Of a stretch of 12,356 nucleotides of DNA, positions 1 to 6,617 are shown one piece after another. Where the stretch lies: positions 1 through 12,356 of the forward strand of contig JBBQXS010000083.1 in the NCBI GenBank assembly GCA_038209365.1. The letters are read 5' to 3'. Below the pieces are notes generated by a model. That model had not been told where the DNA came from and did not search any database. It saw only the letters and a list, made by a program, of their open reading frames with translations. The stretch's first letter is position 1; each line of letters starts with the position of its first letter. Source of the DNA: DASQHW01 sp038209365 (lineage in GTDB: Bacteria > Actinomycetota > Acidimicrobiia > IMCC26256 > PALSA-610). The position numbers were made by a program, and so were the translations under genes.

Positions 1-28
1 GGTCGGATTCGGCGCGTGGAGGGTACGC

Positions 29-1990
29 GTGCGGATCCTGCCTGAATGGTCAGGGGCGACCGCACGTCTCGTGGAGGTAGTGATCGGGCTCGCCACGATC
101 GTGGTCGTGGCGGAGTTGATCGGCGCGGTGGGGCTCTTCAACCGCGTCGGCCTGGTGATCACGACGATCGTCGCGTCTGGCGCGCTGACGGCCGTGGCGG
201 GGCGCGGCCGACACGCGTGGACCTCCACCGTTGCCACCGCCACGAATGGCGAGGCGACGACGCGCTCGCCGCGGTTCGACGTCGTGGCTGCCAGCCTCGG
301 CGTCGCAGTGGTCGCTGCCCAATGGTCGGCGAAGGTCAACTTTGCGCTCGTCAACGGGATGACACATTTCGATACCGTGTGGTACCACGGCCCCTATGCA
401 GCACGGTTTGTGCAGCGGGGTTCTCTGCTCGGTGAGCTCGACCGCAGCGACCCGCTCCATGCGTTCGCGGGCCACACTTCCGAGCTCTTGCACGCCGTGG
501 TCGCACTCTGTTTCGGCAGTGACGTGCTCTCACCGCTGCTCGGCGTGGGTTGGGCGGCGCTCGCGCTCCTCGCAGCGTGGGGCCTCGGGCGCCGGCGCGG
601 CACCGGCGCCCTGTGCGTCCTTGGTGGGGCATGCGTGCTCAGCCTGCCGATGGTCGAAGCCACACACCCCGGACAGGGTTCCAACGACATCGCCGCGGGG
701 GCGTTGTTGCTCTCCACGATCGTCGTCTTGCTCGAGGGTCATCTCGCAGTCGCGTCGACAACCATCGCGGGGCTGGCGGCGGGACTCGCGGTCTCCACGA
801 AGGTGACGAGTGGGGCCCCGATCGCGGTCTTGAGTCTCGGAGTGCTCGCCCTGGCGTCGCGACAGGGACGGCCGTGCGTGGCAGCCGGTTGGTGTCTCGC
901 GCTGGTGACGACCGGCAGTTACTGGTTCATTCGCAATGCGATCGTCGCGCACAACCCGTTACCGTTCTACACCTTCCACGTGGGTCCGATCACGCTTCCG
1001 TCCGCGGTCGACCGGCGGGGCGACCCGGTCAGCCGCTACCTCTTCCACGGGGCCTTTTGGCGTGATGAGTCTCCCGGAATTCTCCGCTTCGCGTGGGGCG
1101 ACCTCTGGTGGCTCGTACTTCTCTTGCTCGTGGGTGGCACGGCGTACGGCATCTGGCGAGTGAGGCCGGCAATGGAGCGCCTGGTGGGTGTGGCGCTCCT
1201 GGCCGGCTTGGTGGCGTACCTGTTCACACCATGGACTGCCGACGGCCGTGGCTACCTGACCAGGTACAACGTGCGCTACGCCATCCCCTCAATCCTTGGT
1301 TCGCTGGTGTTCGTCGCCTTCGCGCTCGCGGGCGAGAGGATCAGTGTCCGGCGGGCAGTCCTCCTCTCCTTGTTCGCCGTCATCACTGTAAACATCATCG
1401 CCAAACACCACGAAGGAATCCCGGCGTGGCCTGCCGGCGCGCCCGTCGCCGCGCCGATTGCCGCGACCGTGATCCTGCTCGCGGTCGTCGTCGTGTTCGC
1501 CTTCGGGGACCGGCCGCGGATGCCGCGGACTCTCGATCAAGGACAATGGGCGGTCGGCCTACTCGCGGTCACGGTATCCATCGCCGTTCTGCTCGGCGGA
1601 TGGCCGGTGCAGCGACGGTACGTCGATCATCGCTACCGGCACGCCGGCCTCGATCTGGACCGCGTGAACTCGGCATTGCAGGCTGTCCACGGCGCGCACA
1701 TCGCATTCGATGGATCGAACCTGACGTACCCGTTCTTCAACAGCGATTTCTCGAACCGCGTCACGAACCCGCGCGGACCGCATGGAGATCTTGGCCCGCT
1801 CGACTATTGCCGCGCCTGGCTCGACATCTTGAGCAGCTACCAGTACGTCGCAGTCCTGCACCACCCCTATATACCTCCGTCGGTGCCCGTCGTCGCGCTC
1901 GACGGCGATCACCTCGCGACAAAAATCGTCGCCGACGACCACGGCCGCCTCTACCGCATCGACGGACACCTCACCGGCAACGCGTGCTGA
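29..1990 (+). CDS. Polytopic membrane protein, GT-C-type glycosyltransferase-like
   Basis: 653-aa protein starting at GTG 29, with GGAGGG at 18-23 as a well-spaced ribosome-binding site. Roughly 12-14 hydrophobic segments are visible (for example residues 13-33, 84-100, 168-186, 221-238, 283-299, 358-374, 418-436, 470-490, 507-524). The first large outside loop holds HFDTVWYHGPYA (D115), in the place where GT-C enzymes carry a catalytic acidic residue. Further family-like signatures are GLAAGLAVSTK (about 248-258) and WFIRNAIVAHNPLPFY (about 299-314). Residues 530-653 form a non-membrane C-terminal domain, probably extracytoplasmic. GT-C enzymes transfer a sugar from a polyprenyl-phosphate donor to cell-envelope glycans or proteins; donor and acceptor here cannot be deduced. 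No partner gene is visible: only 28 bp precede it and IS debris follows. Overall class is fairly secure, exact function is not. Confidence 0.8.
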   Translation: MRILPEWSGATARLVEVVIGLATIVVVAELIGAVGLFNRVGLVITTIVASGALTAVAGRGRHAWTSTVATATNGEATTRSPRFDVVAASLGVAVVAAQWSAKVNFALVNGMTHFDTVWYHGPYAARFVQRGSLLGELDRSDPLHAFAGHTSELLHAVVALCFGSDVLSPLLGVGWAALALLAAWGLGRRRGTGALCVLGGACVLSLPMVEATHPGQGSNDIAAGALLLSTIVVLLEGHLAVASTTIAGLAAGLAVSTKVTSGAPIAVLSLGVLALASRQGRPCVAAGWCLALVTTGSYWFIRNAIVAHNPLPFYTFHVGPITLPSAVDRRGDPVSRYLFHGAFWRDESPGILRFAWGDLWWLVLLLLVGGTAYGIWRVRPAMERLVGVALLAGLVAYLFTPWTADGRGYLTRYNVRYAIPSILGSLVFVAFALAGERISVRRAVLLSLFAVITVNIIAKHHEGIPAWPAGAPVAAPIAATVILLAVVVVFAFGDRPRMPRTLDQGQWAVGLLAVTVSIAVLLGGWPVQRRYVDHRYRHAGLDLDRVNSALQAVHGAHIAFDGSNLTYPFFNSDFSNRVTNPRGPHGDLGPLDYCRAWLDILSSYQYVAVLHHPYIPPSVPVVALDGDHLATKIVADDHGRLYRIDGHLTGNAC

Positions 1991-2024
1991 GTACGACCGG
2001 GGCAGCGGTAGTGGCCCACCTCTC

Positions 2025-2069
2025 GAGTGTGGACGCCGAAAACTCGATCGGTCCGTTGACTTGGGCGTT
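2025..2069 (+). repeat. Terminal inverted repeat, left arm
   Basis: Contains GCCGAAAACTCGATCG (2035-2050) and TTGACTTGGGCGTT near the inner end. It pairs with 2376-2420, with identical 16-bp cores. Confidence 0.8.
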
Positions 2070-2141
2070 CGCGGCGCGGCCTCGGCGTCGCGAAGGGTGC
2101 GGGCCGTGTCGATGCTGCACGAACTGTTCTGCCGCGTGACG

Positions 2142-2357
2142 AAGAACACCGGCCAACGCCGACACGGAAGGACGCGGCTCAGACCCGCAAGACGACCCGG
2201 TCGGTCGTTTCGAATCGCGGCCGCGGGACTTGACGCTGCAGGACCTCGAGCTGTTTGCGTCACACGAGGATCTCGACATCTTCGGACCGATCCCGCCGGC
2301 CCCGCAACGCGAGCAACTCGACGATGCGGCAGAACAGTTCGTACAGAACCGCGGCAT
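2142..2357 (-). pseudogene. Decayed rve-type IS transposase, N-terminal fragment
   Basis: Read on the minus strand from ATG 2357 (MPRFC), then shifting frame, the segment gives ELFCRIVELLALRGRRDRSE, DVEILV, stop, RKQLEVLQRQVPRPRF, and then in another frame LSRVLPCRRWPVFFVT. This lines up residue for residue with the better-preserved fragment at 6827-7099 (VDLWVLRGRRDRSKDVEILV, LRHQLAVLRRQVSRPRF, MSRVIGRDRWSVFVV). It is the DNA-binding N-terminal part of an IS3/IS481-like (integrase-core) transposase. At least two frameshifts, internal stops and the absence of the catalytic core make it non-functional. A second start of the same gene lies in the left arm on plus (GTG 2106, MSMLHELFCR) and ends after about 11 codons. 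Confidence 0.75.
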
Positions 2358-2375
2358 CCTCGCGGTCATCGATCC

Positions 2376-2420
2376 AACGCCCAGGTCAGCACCACGATCG
2401 AGTTTTCGGCACCCACACTC
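2376..2420 (-). repeat. Terminal inverted repeat, right arm
   Basis: Reverse complement reads GAGTGTGGGTGCCGAAAAC, continuing CTCGATCG and ending TGACCTGGGCGTT. It matches the left arm at 2025-2069 and the IS end at 7148-7188. Confidence 0.8.
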
Positions 2421-2441
2421 CGACCCGTGAGGAGCGACGAT

Positions 2442-2492
2442 ATGCATGTCGGTATCGTCTTCGGCGCATCGGGCAGCGTTTCAGGACTCTAG
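2442..2492 (+). pseudogene. Truncated 5' end of an unknown gene
   Basis: A strong ribosome-binding site GAGGAG (2429-2434) stands 7 nt before ATG 2442. The frame reads MHVGIVFGASGSVSGL and stops at 2492. Such a good initiation site for a 16-codon frame, immediately outside the IS arm ending at 2420, suggests the beginning of a real gene whose remainder was lost. The N-terminus resembles the first beta strand of a Rossmann- or TIM-type enzyme, but this is too short to assign. It overlaps the stop of the minus-strand gene at 2489 by four bases. Confidence 0.35.
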
Positions 2493-3025
2493 TTCTGGTC
2501 GCCGGGTGGTGGGCCGAAGCTGGAGCGCCGAAGGCGTTCATACCGTGCGGCGAATTCGACTCGGTTGCTTGTGTAGAGATCGGCCATCTCGTCCTCGGCG
2601 TACTCACGCATGACCGCAGCGTGGAACGCATCGTAGATGCGGTCACTTTCGGCGTTGAGGGCCTCCCACTCGGGCGGCCCTTCGCCGATGATCCATCCCT
2701 CCTCGAATGGCGCGTCGTGCTCCTCCTCGACGATCTTCATGTATGCCTGGATCTTGTCCAACTCAGGCGAGGAGAAGTGATCCAGCCGGTCGTCGGCCAT
2801 ACTCATCAGGGCGTGCGCGATGCAGAACCAGCAAAGGTCGTCGGGCACATTCCCGCTCAGACGCACGGCCTGATATGCCCTGACCTGATCCTCAGGTGCG
2901 GCTGCCATGCCCAAGAGTTGAAGCTGCGCGAGCATCTCGCCTGGCGAGAGGTCATCGAAGCTTCCGGTGCTGCCGAGCTGCCGAAGCTGGCGCTCCATTT
3001 GTGCGAACGTCTCGTCGCTGGTCAC
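2489..3025 (-). CDS. Acidic hypothetical protein, 178 aa
   Basis: The ORF is open further upstream, but protein-like composition begins at GTG 3025 (VTSDETFAQMERQLRQLG). That start gives 178 aa. The protein is acidic, soluble and mostly helical in appearance, with no signal peptide or membrane segment. It has a Leu/Gln-rich amphipathic N-terminus (about 10-40), one CxxC (CWFC, 65-68) followed by a histidine at 71, and an acidic stretch around 96-110. I do not recognise the family. The GTG overlaps the TGA of an upstream minus-strand ORF (3022-3282) as GTGA, the arrangement of translational coupling, so it may be the second gene of a small operon. A downstream ATG (2998) is an alternative start. 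Confidence 0.6.
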   Translation of the reverse strand: MTSDETFAQMERQLRQLGSTGSFDDLSPGEMLAQLQLLGMAAAPEDQVRAYQAVRLSGNVPDDLCWFCIAHALMSMADDRLDHFSSPELDKIQAYMKIVEEEHDAPFEEGWIIGEGPPEWEALNAESDRIYDAFHAAVMREYAEDEMADLYTSNRVEFAARYERLRRSSFGPPPGDQN

Positions 3026-3282
3026 GTCCCGATCGTAGTGTTCTCGTGAACAACTGAGAGACGCGCGTCGCTCGCCTTGCTGGCATGCAATCGGAAAGAC
3101 GAAGCCTGCGCACCGTGCGGTCCGTGTTGTCGCTGGCGGGCAGCGGCCGGGTGTCTCCGGAAGGTCGACTTGCACGCCCGTTCGCAAGGTGGTCGGTGCG
3201 ACCGTCGGGTATCGCGGATGTCGATGTCGAAGCCGACACCGAACAGACCCCGGACCACGTCCTCATCGGCGGTGCCGGCCAA
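3022..3282 (-). CDS. Possible small or decayed ORF upstream of the acidic protein
   Basis: 86-codon frame from TTG 3282 to a TGA that overlaps the next gene's GTG by four bases. The first 25 residues (AGTADEDVVRGLFGVGFDID and on) look like a real protein and use mostly G or C at third positions. The rest is Arg/His-rich, looks random and loses that bias. Two readings are possible: a short coupled protein, or the N-terminus of a gene that has frameshifted. No family recognised. The other frames over this stretch look like shadows. Confidence 0.25.
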   Translation of the reverse strand: MAGTADEDVVRGLFGVGFDIDIRDTRRSHRPPCERACKSTFRRHPAAARQRQHGPHGAQASSFRLHASKASDARLSVVHENTTIGT

Positions 3283-3329
3283 AACCGTTCACCCCCGAGG
3301 AGCATCTATGCACCGGAACGGCGAGCGTC

Positions 3330-3596
3330 ATGATCGAACGGGTCACGCACCCCGAACTGACTGGCATGATCTTCGGCGACGAGCTGGCAAGGACAGTCGA
3401 CGAGGTCCCGCATGGCGACCCGCTCGGTCCGCAGTCGTTGATCACGCGACTGCAGCCCGGCTCCCACTGCCGAGCTCATCGCCCCAGATTACGCATACAT
3501 CGAACGCCGAGTACTCGGCATCGGCCAGTCGACGAGGGCCCGTCGTGCTCCAGCAGTGGGATCGAGCACCGGCGGGAGGAACGAGGCCGGAGCTGA
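3330..3596 (+). CDS. Possible small ORF, probably degenerate
   Basis: 88-codon frame beginning MIERVTHPELTGMIFGDELA at ATG 3330. The first ~46 residues have balanced composition; after LQPGSH the reading turns Arg/Ser-rich. A protein-like continuation appears in a neighbouring frame (ELIAPDYAYIERRVLGIG, about 3470-3525, running to TAG near 3621). This fits a single frameshift in a formerly longer gene of unknown function. The ribosome-binding site is weak (GGCGAG about 10 nt upstream). Confidence 0.25.
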   Translation: MIERVTHPELTGMIFGDELARTVDEVPHGDPLGPQSLITRLQPGSHCRAHRPRLRIHRTPSTRHRPVDEGPSCSSSGIEHRREERGRS

Positions 3597-3599
3597 CGC

Positions 3600-3855
3600 A
3601 CTCGGCAAGGCACTCCCGTAGCGCCCGCGCCGCGACGAGGCGGTGAAGACCATCACTGTTCGAGGATGGCCGCGTTTCGTTGTTTCATAGGATGGCGATA
3701 GGACCGTCACATGGTGTTCGCATGAACCCGACGGTCGTGGTCGCGACCCGTGTCGCGATTGCCCCGACGCGGGCGTCCTCGTCCGCGATGATCATGACAA
3801 CGGTCAACGTCGCGTGTTTCCTCAAAGGGCGTTGTACATCGGATCGGAGCAGACC
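3600..3855. other. Intergenic stretch without a supportable gene
   Basis: Frames on both strands are open here, but their composition is Arg/Thr/Ser- or His/Arg-rich and no ribosome-binding site supports a start. The stretch presumably holds the promoter of the gene at 3856. An AT-richer patch around 3676-3692 (GTTGTTTCATAGGATGG) is the only promoter-like spot I see, and it is weak. Confidence 0.4.
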
Positions 3856-4641
3856 ATGGATCCCGCCGACATCGGAGATGCGTCGTCGTCGGAGTCAGAC
3901 GATCCGAGATCGAAGGCCACCAAATCCACAAGGCGCGCGGCGGGGCGACGGACCCGGATCAGCTCGGAAAGGATCGCTGCAGTCTGTGCCGGGATCCGTA
4001 ACGGTATGCCCGTTGAGCACGCCGCCGCGACGGCTGGCGTTCCCCCGTCGACGTTCCACTCGTGGATGAAGGTCGCACGCGACCTCGAGGAGACGAAACC
4101 GGATGCGTCTGCATTGACTCCCCGAGAACGTCTGTGTGGCGAACTCCTTTCCGCGGTGCGGCGGGCCGAGGCCGACAGCCTCGAAAAATTGCAGGCCGTC
4201 GCCGTGAAGGCGGCAACCGCTCATCGGGTATCCAAAATCGTGGTCTCGAGGACTCAACGTCTCGACAAAAACGGTGACCCGAAGTGGTGCGAATCGATTC
4301 GGCAGGAGATCACCGAAGGGCCCCACATCGGTGCGGTGCTCGAGCTGCTGAAGCGCCGCGCTCTCGAGTTCTCGCAGTGGGCGCAGAAACAAGAAGCCGA
4401 GCAGATCTCGTTGGAAGACCGAGAGATTACCGAGCGGCTCGTGCGCAACCTCCACGCCTATAAGCGGACGCTGGCCGAGGACGCCGGCCGTGCCGACGCG
4501 GCAGCCGCGACCTGGCGCGGGCCGGCAACGACCGAAGACGACAGCGACTACGAATACGCGGCCTGGATGTGGACGCTACAAGGCGTGTCCAGCGACGCGT
4601 ACGACGACTACGAGGTCCCCGACGACCTCAACAGACCCTGA
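3856..4641 (+). CDS. Terminase small-subunit-like helix-turn-helix protein
   Basis: 261 aa from ATG 3856, chosen over an upstream GTG at 3814 because GGAG lies 6 nt before the ATG. The N-terminus (1-33) is charged and disordered. Residues about 36-75 (SERIAAVCAGIRNGMPVEHA then AAT-AGVPPSTFHSWMKVARD) form a helix-turn-helix of the kind in phage terminase small subunits and phBC6A51-like proteins. A central helical region (about 88-180, ending IGAVLELLKRRALEFSQWAQ) resembles the part following the helix-turn-helix in those proteins. The tail (225-261) is very acidic. In phages such proteins recognise packaging-start DNA. No large terminase or other phage gene is in the window, so it is an orphan and may act as a plain DNA-binding protein. 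The IS-free stretch downstream and the repeat hairpin at 4759 may belong to the same element. Confidence 0.6.
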   Translation: MDPADIGDASSSESDDPRSKATKSTRRAAGRRTRISSERIAAVCAGIRNGMPVEHAAATAGVPPSTFHSWMKVARDLEETKPDASALTPRERLCGELLSAVRRAEADSLEKLQAVAVKAATAHRVSKIVVSRTQRLDKNGDPKWCESIRQEITEGPHIGAVLELLKRRALEFSQWAQKQEAEQISLEDREITERLVRNLHAYKRTLAEDAGRADAAAATWRGPATTEDDSDYEYAAWMWTLQGVSSDAYDDYEVPDDLNRP

Positions 4642-4666
4642 AGTTCCGGCCGTTTCCACCTCTAGA

Positions 4667-4683
4667 AACTCCAGCAACTCCAG
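4667..4683 (+). repeat. Short direct repeat AACTCCAG x2
   Basis: AACTCCAG occurs at 4667-4674 and 4676-4683, separated by one base, between the terminase-like gene and the GGAGAAAACC hairpin. It may be chance, but it lies in a small repeat-dense region. Confidence 0.35.
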
Positions 4684-4758
4684 AAATGCAATCAGGCCAG
4701 CCGCGTTCCGAAAACGACGAAATCCGTTCCCAACATCGCTCAGGACACAGACGTAGCG

Positions 4759-4812
4759 GGTTTTCTCCATGCCCGACGAGGGCGGGGGTTGGAGAAAACC
4801 TGGGAGAAAACC
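4759..4812 (+). repeat. Hairpin with three GGAGAAAACC units
   Basis: GGTTTTCTCC (4759-4768) pairs perfectly with GGAGAAAACC (4791-4800). Inside the loop GCCC (4771-4774) pairs with GGGC (4780-4783). A further direct copy GGAGAAAACC lies at 4803-4812, two bases after the second unit. It could serve as a factor-independent terminator for the gene ending at 4641, although it lacks a clean run of T. The extra direct copy points instead to a protein-binding array, for example arm-type integrase sites or iterons. Confidence 0.6.
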
Positions 4813-4943
4813 TACCGGAGCGGGTGGAGGTCGACGGTCGAACGTTTCGCTGTTGACCATTTTCGAGACCGCGACGGTGGCCGCGCGCTGTCGTCCGGTG
4901 TTTCAGGCGCGTCGTATCGGCGTGAGTGCGCCGTTTCGGGTCG

Positions 4944-6275
4944 TCAGGCTGCGGCTAGCACGGGATCGCGTTTGCGGTGTCGTGCGCGTGCGAGGGAGTT
5001 GACCATGAGCGCGAAGCCGATGAGATTGAGGCGCTGTCGGTCGTGGCCGACACTGTGGGCTCGTCCGAGCCAGAGGCTGTCGTCGAGGCCGCGGTTGATG
5101 CTCTCGGCGTCGTTACGTCGCCGGTAAAGCCGTGCGAAGTCGGGGTCGTCTGGCGGGATGGGCCGGACGTTTTCGGTGCGGTTGAATTTGCGGCGCGTGT
5201 CTTCCTCGGTGCCGTGCAACCGAACCGTGATCGTGCTGGCGTCGAGGTGGTGGGGGAGCCGGTAGTCGTTGTACCAGCGGTACTTCCCGTTGCCGTCGCG
5301 GTTGCGGTGCGTACGGACGCGCTCGAGGGGCGTGAAGTGCAGGTTGCCCTTGTCGGTGAGGGTGCCGATCCCGATGGCGCCGTCGCGGGCGTAGAGCCGC
5401 ACGGTCGTAGTGCGGCCGTTGGGGAGTTGGATGGTCTTGTCTTCGACGTGCGCGCTTTTCGGTTCACGTTGTCCTTCATCGCGTCGTGGGGTGTCGGCAC
5501 CCGCGACCGCGGCGGTAACGCGGTTGATGGACAGCCACCCGAACTCGCGCAACAGACGTTGGTGGTGGACGCCGCGCAGTGCGGTATCGTAGATGACGCC
5601 CTGAGCGCCGGGGAGCAGGGGAGCGACACGTTCGAAACATCCCATCGCAACGGCGGCCTCGCCGCCAGGTTTGGGAACCCAGTCGATGTCGAGGATCACT
5701 CGTCCGTGCGGATCTTCGGTACGCGCGGCGACGAGCACGAACTTCGTCCCCCATGCCGTCTCACCAGTCCCTTCGAAATGCAAGCCGGCATCGCGTTCAC
5801 TGCGCCGCGCAAGAATCTCACCGGTGGTCTTATCGATGCGCGTGTCGCCAGGTTTCGCACGGTAGAGCGGTGCGATGACCTTGCCATCGGCGTGGATCAT
5901 CCGGTCGAGATTCGGGTGGGTCCATGACCTGGTGCCGTCAGGGTTGCAAAGTCCGAGATCTTCGGCTTGGCGTGCGGCGAGCTCACGATGACGTTGCGCG
6001 ATCTGGTCGAGCAGGCCAGCGACCTCCAGCGCGCGTTTGCGGGCGTAGAGGTAGTGATGACGACGCATCGGTCTCGCCGCCAGGTGCAGCTCAGGCCGCT
6101 CCGGGAAGCGGCGCCGTACCGCGTCACTGACGTGTTGCCACACGAGGGGGTGCGCGAGTTCGGCTTCGACTTGGCGAGCGCTGCCGTACACGGAGAGGAG
6201 GGCTTCGAATACGATGAACATGAACCCGGGATATTGGCGACGTCGACCACCATGGCTGTGATCGGGCTCCTTCAC
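4944..6275 (-). CDS. DDE transposase of an IS4/IS1182-like superfamily group
   Basis: 443 aa from GTG 6275, preferred over TTG 6305 because AGAGGT stands just upstream of the GTG. Near the C-terminus LYRRRNDAESINRGL fits the Y-x2-R-x3-E signature (Y384, R387, E391) around the third catalytic acid of IS4-type DDE transposases. GVIYDTALRG (D230) is a good candidate for the second acid, and GDTRIDKTTG (D144) a plausible first. The N-terminal ~130 residues are basic (RRRFPERPELHLAARPMRRH) and probably bind DNA. The frame is intact with no stops, so the enzyme may still be active. It is transcribed away from the helix-turn-helix gene at 6409 across a structured spacer. I could not find convincing terminal inverted repeats flanking it. 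Family placement is by motif only. Confidence 0.75.
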   Translation of the reverse strand: MKEPDHSHGGRRRQYPGFMFIVFEALLSVYGSARQVEAELAHPLVWQHVSDAVRRRFPERPELHLAARPMRRHHYLYARKRALEVAGLLDQIAQRHRELAARQAEDLGLCNPDGTRSWTHPNLDRMIHADGKVIAPLYRAKPGDTRIDKTTGEILARRSERDAGLHFEGTGETAWGTKFVLVAARTEDPHGRVILDIDWVPKPGGEAAVAMGCFERVAPLLPGAQGVIYDTALRGVHHQRLLREFGWLSINRVTAAVAGADTPRRDEGQREPKSAHVEDKTIQLPNGRTTTVRLYARDGAIGIGTLTDKGNLHFTPLERVRTHRNRDGNGKYRWYNDYRLPHHLDASTITVRLHGTEEDTRRKFNRTENVRPIPPDDPDFARLYRRRNDAESINRGLDDSLWLGRAHSVGHDRQRLNLIGFALMVNSLARARHRKRDPVLAAA

Positions 6276-6305
6276 GTCGGGACCTCTGATCCAGGTGCCG
6301 GCCAA

Positions 6306-6337
6306 GGCCCCGGGGTGCTTTCCGCGCCGCCGGGGCC
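6306..6337 (-). promoter_or_regulatory. GC-rich hairpin in the transposase leader
   Basis: GGCCCCGG (6306-6313) and CCGGGGCC (6330-6337) form a perfect 8-bp stem with a 16-nt loop. It sits 31-62 nt upstream of GTG 6275, inside the presumed 5' leader of the transposase. It could dampen expression or stop read-through from outside; alternatively it is part of the element's end. Confidence 0.45.
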
Positions 6338-6348
6338 ACTTCTCGCCT

Positions 6349-6401
6349 GTCTAGGAAAGTAGTCTACGTGGCCGTGGCGTGAGCTGTCAACTTCTCTAGA
6401 C
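6349..6401. promoter_or_regulatory. Inverted repeat in divergent promoter region
   Basis: GTCTAGGAAAGT (6349-6360) and ACTTCTCTAGAC (6390-6401) are inverted copies matching at 10 of 12 positions, 29 nt apart. On plus the right arm includes TAGACT (6397-6402), a TANNNT -10 element about 6 nt before GTG 6409. The left arm gives a TAGACA on minus, pointing toward the transposase. The symmetric layout suits two divergent promoters, an operator for the adjacent helix-turn-helix protein, or both. Confidence 0.5.
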
Positions 6402-6408
6402 TGGCTTG

Positions 6409-6615
6409 GTGACCCCTCGCGTGAACTCCGAGGATCTGGTGGGCGCAGCCGAGATTGCACGGATCCTGGGGTTATCGCACCACAACAGCGTCACGACCTA
6501 TCTCCGCCGCTATTCCGACTTCCCGCGACCTGTGGTCGACCTGAGTGAAAGTCGGGTACGCCTCTGGCTTCGACCCGAGGTTGAGGCCTGGGCCAAAAAA
6601 AGAGCACGCCGCTGA
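6409..6615 (+). CDS. AlpA/MerR-like helix-turn-helix DNA-binding protein
   Basis: 68-aa basic protein. DLVGAAEIARILGLSHHNSV is a helix-turn-helix, followed by YLRRYSDFPRPVVDL and RLWLRPEVEAWAKKRARR, the wing and closing helix typical of small excisionase/AlpA/MerR-type regulators. GTG 6409 is taken as a leaderless start because a TAGACT -10 box ends at 6402 and no ribosome-binding site is visible; TTG 6406 or GTG 6421 are possible. It is divergent from the transposase at 4944-6275 and shares its regulatory spacer, so it may repress that promoter or act as accessory protein or excisionase. A hairpin follows directly at 6618. The fold is clear; the role is inferred. Confidence 0.7.
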   Translation: MTPRVNSEDLVGAAEIARILGLSHHNSVTTYLRRYSDFPRPVVDLSESRVRLWLRPEVEAWAKKRARR

Positions 6616-6617
6616 GC

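Larger units (their letters stand above)
2025..2420. mobile_element. Two inverted 5' ends of one rve-type insertion sequence
   Basis: The 396-bp segment is bounded by an imperfect inverted repeat of about 45 bp. The left arm is 2025-2069 and the right arm 2376-2420; both read inward GAGTGTGG, then GCCGAAAACTCGATCG, then TGACYTGGGCGTT. Homology continues past the repeat. Each arm leads into the start of the same transposase: CGAACTGTTCTGCCGC occurs at 2119-2134 on plus and again on the minus strand near 2327-2342. So this is not an ordinary IS with distinct left and right ends but two copies of the same (5') end facing each other. The same terminus recurs at 7148-7188. No obvious target-site duplication flanks the segment. 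Confidence 0.75.

Noticed and set aside
1093..2139. 348-codon frame overlapping the end of the membrane protein
   Set aside because: Arg-rich out-of-frame shadow; only its last ~11 codons (from GTG 2106) coincide with the IS transposase start.
3707..3931. His/Arg-rich minus-strand frame
   Set aside because: Low-complexity shadow overlapping the start of the terminase-like gene; no ribosome-binding site.
4977..5927. 316-codon plus-strand frame opposite the transposase
   Set aside because: Mirror of the transposase codons, Val/Gly/Ala-rich; the minus strand holds the DDE motifs.
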